The notes below the pieces were generated by a model. It did not search any database. It saw only the letters and a list, made by a program, of their open reading frames with translations, and was not told the DNA's origin. Shown piece after piece: positions 57,960 to 64,000 of a stretch of 64,000 nucleotides of DNA (positions within the stretch are counted from its first letter, which is position 1; every line of letters starts with the position of its first letter). This DNA is from Ricinus communis (Eukaryota > Streptophyta > Magnoliopsida > Malpighiales > Euphorbiaceae): NCBI RefSeq assembly GCF_019578655.1, contig NC_063257.1, forward strand, positions 10,664,001-10,728,000. Direction: 5' to 3'. A program made the position numbers and the translations under genes.

Positions 57960-60900
57960 ATGGCAGGGGATAATTCTAATTACATCACCCGAGTTCTTTT
58001 TTGTGGGCCACATTTTCCTGCTTCTCATATTTACACTAAGCAATACTTGCAAAAGTACCCTTTTATTCAGGTATTTCAATTTTACTTACTTTTCCAAGAA
58101 TTTAATTTCTTTTCTTAATGTAATATTACGGATTTTTATTACAAGTTCTTGTAGGTCGATGATGTTCCTCTTAATGATGTCCCAAATGTTATAGCGAATT
58201 ACCACATTTGTGTTTCCAAAACGACGCGGATTGATTCTAGTATCATTTCTCGTGCTACCCAAATGAAACTTATAATGCAATTTGGTGTTGGCCTTGAAGG
58301 TGGTTTCCGGTTTAATTGCTTTTATAGTTGGATGTGATAAATTTGAGGTTTTGGTATGCTTATGTGCTTGAATAAAGATTTGATCTTTTTGCTAATGAAC
58401 TTGATTGTCCTTGGTAAATTTTTGTAAAAGGTATTAATATTGATGCTGCCTCAAGATGTGGAATCAAAGTTGCTAGAATTCCAGGTGACTTTACTGGAAA
58501 TGCAGCATCTTGTGCTGAAATGGCTATTTATCTAATGTTGGGGCTTCTTAGAAAGCAGGTTGGTTTGTTTAATCTAGTAAAGGATAAGAATTGAGGAAAA
58601 AAGAAAAACTAAAATTCACTTTGTGCTGGAGAATTTGTGGTTAAACAAACACATAAATATCTGTTGAACCTCTTAAATCAGAACATCATGCATTGCCGAT
58701 TGATAGAACATGGAAAAAGAAAGTGCAAAGTATTTTATTTGTTACATTTACCATGTGCATAGGATTATCAGATCTGAAATCTGATTCCTCGGAATTTACT
58801 TTTCTATTTCACATGAACTTTCTAGAACGAATTGCTTGTATTGAGCCTGCACGTGATGAGGGCTACCTCATGTCCTAATTCAGAGATGAATATGTTTGCT
58901 GGGAACTCTGATTTGATCTTCCGTGGACATTCACCAATTCTTTCAATGAAATCTTCTGTTCAATATACCTGGCATTCAATTAGAAGTTGAAGCTTAACTC
59001 TGACTGTAATCCCGTTCTGGTTTATAAATTTACTGCTTAAACCATGACCATTGTTCTCTCTCAAAATTCTACAAGGTGAAAGAACTTTGTAGTAAACAAG
59101 CTCTGGCATGAATCAATTCAGTTAGAATGCATATGATCAGATTTTTGATAACTCTGTTTTCCCCTGCATGCATCACATTAATTTACCTTATCATTTTGTT
59201 AGGGGGTCATTCTTACTAGAAGGTAAACTGATATCTATTGGAGCTCCAGGTTTCTGTCAAGACAGTTCTCCTGTTGGTGCTTGCCATAGATATGCTTTTA
59301 CTTCGTTTGATTTGGATTTTGTCCTCGTCTATCTGTGCATCTTGCTTATGTTTCTTCAAGTATCTGAACTTCCGTATGCTGTCATTATTCTATTTGCATT
59401 CTTCCTCTTAAGTTTTGCTAGTAACTTACTACGTCACCATGCTAACTTGTTGCAGAATCAGATGCAAGTTTCTATAAAGCAGAAAAAGCTTGGAGAACCA
59501 ATTGGTGAAACACTACTGGGCAAGACAGTAAGGATAAATTCTCTTTTCTGTTTCTTTAATGGAAACTTATCTTCATTACTTCTGTCAAGTACTCCTGATG
59601 GTACTGATCATATTGTTCTTCGTTTAACAATAAATACCTTGGTTTAAAATGGAACCATGGAATACAAATATACACATTCATGTCACCAGCAAGTATCTTT
59701 GTATGATTCTAAAATGTTTCCATGCTTTAAGCTTTTTAACCTAAAAGGAGAATAGTTATTACATGTGAGTGAAATATCAAACAGAGGGTGGTTACTAAAA
59801 TTGGAGACAGCATCATTGAGTTACCTTCTTTTCAGGCAGAAGCCATGCTTTTTGGATACTTTGGTTTCATATTGCTTCAGCCCAAAAAAAGGAGCTGACT
59901 CTGTATGAGTTAAACATATAGAATTTGGAAAAATTCAATGATAAAGTGATTTGGACTAATATGGAAATTGTTGATTTTACTTCTGTCTATGTCTGAAATA
60001 GTTAGAGGAACTGTGGTAGGAGAATTTACTTGCTGTAATCCAATAAACATCTTTCTCTTAGTTTTGGAGTGGCATGAATGGGGTTTGCCAGGGTTATCCT
60101 ATTTAAAAGTGGTTAAGGACATCCAATAAGTTTACATACTCTATCAGCATTATTTCATCAATGTCTACTTTATTGATTATTGAAACTCATTTTTTAAAAG
60201 AATCATTCCCCATCTTGTTTGTTAATTGAGATATTTTAATTTTCTCATGCAGGTATTCATATTGGGATATGGAAATATAGGAATTGAGTTGGCGAAGCGC
60301 TTGCAACCATTTGGTGTAAAAGTTATTGCCACAAAAAGGAAATGGACATCAAATTTACATGTTTTACATCAACAAAAAGGTTTGTAATTTTTCTTTGTAA
60401 CATAACAGATGGTGAAGGCTATTCATTTTTGTTCCTTAGTGTCTTCAGGGCTCCCCATGCAGAATGGCAGCATTGATGATTTGGTTGATAAGAAGGGCAG
60501 TCATGAAGATATACATGAATTTGCTAGCAATGCTGATATAATCGTTTGCTGCTTGCATATGAATAAAGACACAGTAAGGATTTGCTCTATCCCTGACTTT
60601 CAATTAATTTTCTTATCATATTGGCACCATCCTATTGGTCGTGGAAGTTGCATGTATGGCTGGCCAGTTTTCTGGACAAGGAAATCAGACATGGAATTTA
60701 TTTCATGTACATATTGATGTAATGAATTGTTATGGTGAGTGCAAGATAGCAAAATGCCATTGTTGCCCTTGCTCATCTGAACACCTCTTGTTCTTGTTGA
60801 TATAAAACCAGACCACATACAGTTCTAGATCTAGTTTTATATATCTTTTGCTTATGTCTGAGTGTGGACAAAATGAACTCCCTGGCGAAATCAGGTATTT

Positions 60901-63383
60901 AGTAAGGGTGTTTTATGAGTGTGTAAATGAAAGCAAGTAATTTGGAGCTTTAGATTTCAATTAAGCTGGTTATCACAATTAACTTGATGCTAGATTCCTA
61001 GATTTTGAGTTGGGGAACTAAAATAAATAAATAAATTATTTTTGCTAAGTTCTCTTCTTTAGCATGTTTGTGGTGCACACGCATACATGAATGTTTATTT
61101 TATTACTCCATTTCTTTCACTAAGAAAGGAAGAACTCACTACAAAATAAAGGTACATTAGTGATCACAAGGAGAGTAAGAGAACATGACTTGTATTAAGA
61201 GAAAGTCAAGATTGCATGAAAAAAAACAACCCAAGAGGTGCACCAATGAACCCTTTAACCTTTGTGTTGTCCTTTTTCGTCCTTTGCTGTGTCCTCATCT
61301 GCTAGAACTGGGAAAATTAAAGCACTCAATTAGTAAAGAAATACTCCAGAAGCAGAACCCATATTAAGTGAGAAACAATTTCTCCAATGAAAACTTGAGG
61401 AAAGTACTGATCTTGAAAAATATATGATATCTCTTTGAATCCGATACTGGAAATATTGAAGAAAAAACCACAAGTTCTTTGCCTTTTGTACTGTATTATA
61501 ATTTACAAGTGTGTGCTAAATAATTCTTTATCTAACCCATGTATTTTAATTTTCAGGCCGGAATTGTAAACAAATCATTCATATCTTCAATGAGAAAGGT
61601 TTGTTTTGCATTTGCTTCTCTTTTATGCAAGAAAGTTTTGTTTGTTCGCAGTGCTGAATATTTCTACTTTCCTTAAATTTGCATGCAATTCAAGTGGGCA
61701 TATCCTTAAACAAAGAATTGGGGCTGCTTTTGGCAAATGAATCATTTTGTAGATCACTTTGATAATGTTTCCTTTTACTTCATGGGGTTGGGGTGGAGAG
61801 CGCCTGTGAACTTTTAGGAGAAGTAAAAGTACGATTGTTATTGCAGTGAAGTTTAATATTTGCTTGCATTGAATTTTGAATTGCTTTAAATTATTAAGAT
61901 ACAAGTGAAGCTTTGATATGTTTTACCTTGTTTAATAAGCAATCATGTTTTATGAAAAGAGGTGCAAGCTTGTAATTGATACATCTAGATATCCTTATTA
62001 TCTCTCTGTCCAATTATTTTAGCATGCTTAAGATGGTCTTGCCACAGGGTGCCCTTTTGATAAATGTCGCTCGAGGGGGTCTCCTTGACTATGATGCTGT
62101 TATGCAGCACCTCAACTCTGGCCACTTGGGAGGCTTAGGCATAGACGTTGCTTGGACAGAGCCATTTGATCCTGATGATCCAATTTTGAAGTTTGACAAT
62201 GTTCTGATCACTCCCCATGTTGCAGGGGTAACAGAACATTCTTACAGATCCATGGCTAAGGTACAAATCTTGAAAAGTCTTCCCTGGTTTAGTTGAAGAA
62301 ATGACTTTGTTTCTTCTTCTATTGATTAGCCTTCAGTTTTGATATTTGCATTATTATTAATCTTTTTTCTTTGCCCATTGCCATTTCCTAGAGCTGTAAT
62401 CTGTCAAAGAATTACATAGACCTAAAATTTTGCTCTTAAAGTTTCTGATTCTGAGGGCTATGACAATTCTTTGGCTTTCAAGTTCAGCTTAGAAGATGCA
62501 AAGTAAATACTACCCATGAATAAAAGCTTTGCTGAGAAATGGAGACATAAGACTAATGTGTTGAGGGAAAGGTAGATGACTGCCCCTGGGGACCATGCGG
62601 GCACTCAAGAGTTATTCCCAATAGCTTAAATTCGTGTTTCATACCATATTCTACTTAAGTGTACCGCAAATTGACCGAACATTTTCTCATTTACCTACTC
62701 TAGTGCGAAGATCACCTATAACAGAATTTTCATAACGACAAGATGTCAAATATGACATTAAAACATGCCGCAACAAGCATGACATCCATAAAAAAAGTCT
62801 GCTTAATTCTGAAAGAAGTAACCTAATATGGTTTAGCCATAACATGTAGTAGATGCATCTTCAATGCATTTTAGCTGAGTGTTCAGGAGCTTTAAGAGCA
62901 TATCTAGTCTAGTCCTCTGAAAAGGTGAAGATTGTTAATGAGTCTTATACGAGTTGTCAACCAGTGTAATTATCGATTCATTTCCAGTAGATTAATCTTT
63001 TTTCTTCTCCTGAATAAACTGCAGGCAAGAATGGTATACTACTTTGAGATATAAAATCTCTTTCTTTTTCTATTTTTAGTTTTTTATTTCTCTTTTTCTT
63101 TTTTCTCCACTACCATATGAGAACCATATTTTGACCAACTATCCTAGGAATCCAACAATGTCATCCTACGATGTTTCTGGATGTTTGATTTGTTTTCTTG
63201 TACTACATATACATTTTGAGTCATTGCTGTTTTTCTTGAGTTCTTTTAGATAAGTTTTTCATACTGAGTATAGCCTGTTTTTCTCTATGCTAAATGCTGG
63301 TTGCATAAATATAGGTTGTTGGAGATGTTGCACTTCAAATTCATGCAGGCGCACCTTGTTCCGGCATAGAGATTGTGAACTGA
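57960..63383 (+). CDS. D-isomer-specific 2-hydroxyacid dehydrogenase family protein
   Basis: Nine exons: 57960-58070, 58155-58299, 58431-58558, 59456-59527, 60253-60379, 60449-60573, 61557-61598, 62048-62260 and 63315-63383. They total 1032 nt and encode 343 aa; the Arabidopsis homologue At1g72190 has, as I recall, 344. The enzyme family reduces 2-keto acids or oxidises D-2-hydroxy acids with NAD(P)H. The N-terminal catalytic part includes RVLFCGPHFP and LIMQFGVGLEGI. The Rossmann motif GYGNIG lies at 157-162, and the catalytic triad is Arg259 (NVARGGL), Glu288 (WTEPFDP) and His307 (ITPHVAG); all are intact. The substrate is unknown; phosphoglycerate dehydrogenase-like is a family label only. 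Every junction is GT-AG and keeps frame. A leader exon ending just before TTTGCAG at about 57951 is likely, since GC-richer, pyrimidine-rich sequence at about 57730-57850 looks transcribed. Confidence 0.92.
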
Positions 63384-63908
63384 TTCGTTTGTCAGCATTG
63401 AATCTCCATTCATTGGTTCCATCTTCAATGTTGAAGGCTTTCCAAAGAAGTGTGCTGTATGGAATCCTAGGTAGGTCAACCGTGCCCAGTACATCAGTGT
63501 TGGTATGATAAAACATTCTGTTTTTATGGTATATAACCTTTTATTTCTTGTGATGTTGGAGATGACTAATTCCATTGTAATTTTAAATTTTCATAATGTT
63601 TTATGAAGCAATCTACTAGAAAAATCAGCCCACCATTAGGGACCCATGTACATATCAACTTCTTCCTCAAATTGGGAGTATCTGCCTTGGTTTGTAAATG
63701 AACTTCATTTGCTTTGGTATCTTTGCTGCAGAATTTAATATACTAGTATCTTTTTGCATAAGCTAGCATTTTAGTACATAAAACATTTGGCATCCTAAAC
63801 ACGCCACTTCCAAACTCTACCTTAGAGACTCCAAATGATCTAAAGACTCATTACATCTACATTTACAAAGCATATCCTGTACAAATACACAAGTAAACTC
63901 CAAGCGGA
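63384..63908. other. Intergenic space between convergent genes (3' UTRs)
   Basis: This short interval separates the dehydrogenase stop from the HSP70 stop and presumably holds both 3' UTRs. The frames on both strands at 63259-63575 have no recognisable product. Confidence 0.5.
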
Positions 63909-64000
63909 TTACTTGGTTTCAGTAAAGTCCGCATCAATGACATCTCCATCATCCCCTGATTTAGTTGGTTTTGATGATTATGCGGCATTGCCAGCTCTGG
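63909..64000 (-). CDS. C-terminal end of a stromal-type HSP70, with an in-frame stop
   Basis: Read on the minus strand from the window edge, the frame gives RAGNAA, then a TAA codon at 63978-63980, then SSKPTKSGDDGDVIDADFTETK and a second TAA at 63909-63911. The tail DVIDADFT is the usual ending of chloroplast stromal HSP70 chaperones; cytosolic forms end EEVD and ER forms HDEL. The rest of the gene lies beyond 64000. The internal TAA would remove the last 22 residues. It may be a real truncating allele, a decayed copy, or a base-calling error (TAA against TCA or similar). Called from few residues, so identity is moderate. Confidence 0.6.

Noticed and set aside
59168..59647. 159-aa open frame read as a separate gene
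   Set aside because: It is intron sequence running through exon 4 of the 2-hydroxyacid dehydrogenase (59456-59527); only that exon part matches the family.
1..64000. CRISPR arrays, tRNA or rRNA genes, bacterial-type operons or defence systems
   Set aside because: None seen: there are no regularly spaced repeats with unique spacers, no convincing T-loop/anticodon arrangement, and all genes are eukaryotic and intron-bearing or plant-specific.

Overview
This is nuclear DNA of a flowering plant. The genes carry GT-AG introns and AT-rich intergenic DNA, and their products belong to plant-specific families: CEP-peptide receptor kinase, CRINKLY4-related kinase, AAP amino acid permease, a plastid adenylate kinase with a transit peptide, and a stromal-type HSP70. 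Intron and codon style suggests a eudicot. A rosid, perhaps Malpighiales/Euphorbiaceae, is my weak guess and is not shown by the sequence alone.

Layout. 1-1959: reverse-oriented LTR of a Ty3/gypsy-like retrotransposon, cut by the window edge. 1960-10140: AT-rich intergenic DNA with degenerate duplications, a 1438-bp hAT-type element with perfect 8-bp target duplication (5526-6963) and a fold-back MITE. 10140-14890 (+): CEPR2-type LRR receptor kinase. 15200-22880: AT-rich DNA with MITEs. 23174-25513 (+): intronless CRINKLY4-related (CCR4-like) receptor kinase. 25800-32400: AT-rich DNA with a fold-back element and a Stowaway-like MITE. 32496-36987 (-): plastid adenylate kinase (AMK2-like), seven exons. 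37100-40150: AT-rich DNA with MITEs. 40214-45994 (+): amino acid permease, five exons. 46776-50476 (-): GOT1-like vesicle transport protein, six exons. 52249-53490 (-): F-box protein. 57960-63383 (+): D-isomer-specific 2-hydroxyacid dehydrogenase, nine exons. 63909-64000 (-): C-terminus of a stromal-type HSP70 with an in-frame stop codon.

The genes do not form a pathway or cluster. The neighbourhood does preserve two fragments of ancestral gene order. CEPR2 and the 2-hydroxyacid dehydrogenase are adjacent loci in Arabidopsis (At1g72180/At1g72190), and so are CCR4 and AMK2 (At5g47850/At5g47840); here the second pair sits between the members of the first. These locus numbers are recalled, not looked up.

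I found no previously undescribed biological system. The observations most worth following are the in-frame stop in the HSP70 tail, the intact hAT insertion, a GC-AG intron in the adenylate kinase, upstream ORFs before both receptor kinases, and clustered repeats inside an AAP intron. All spliced models were assembled by eye from splice consensus and protein-family similarity; exon lengths add up to open frames in every case, but no transcript evidence was available.
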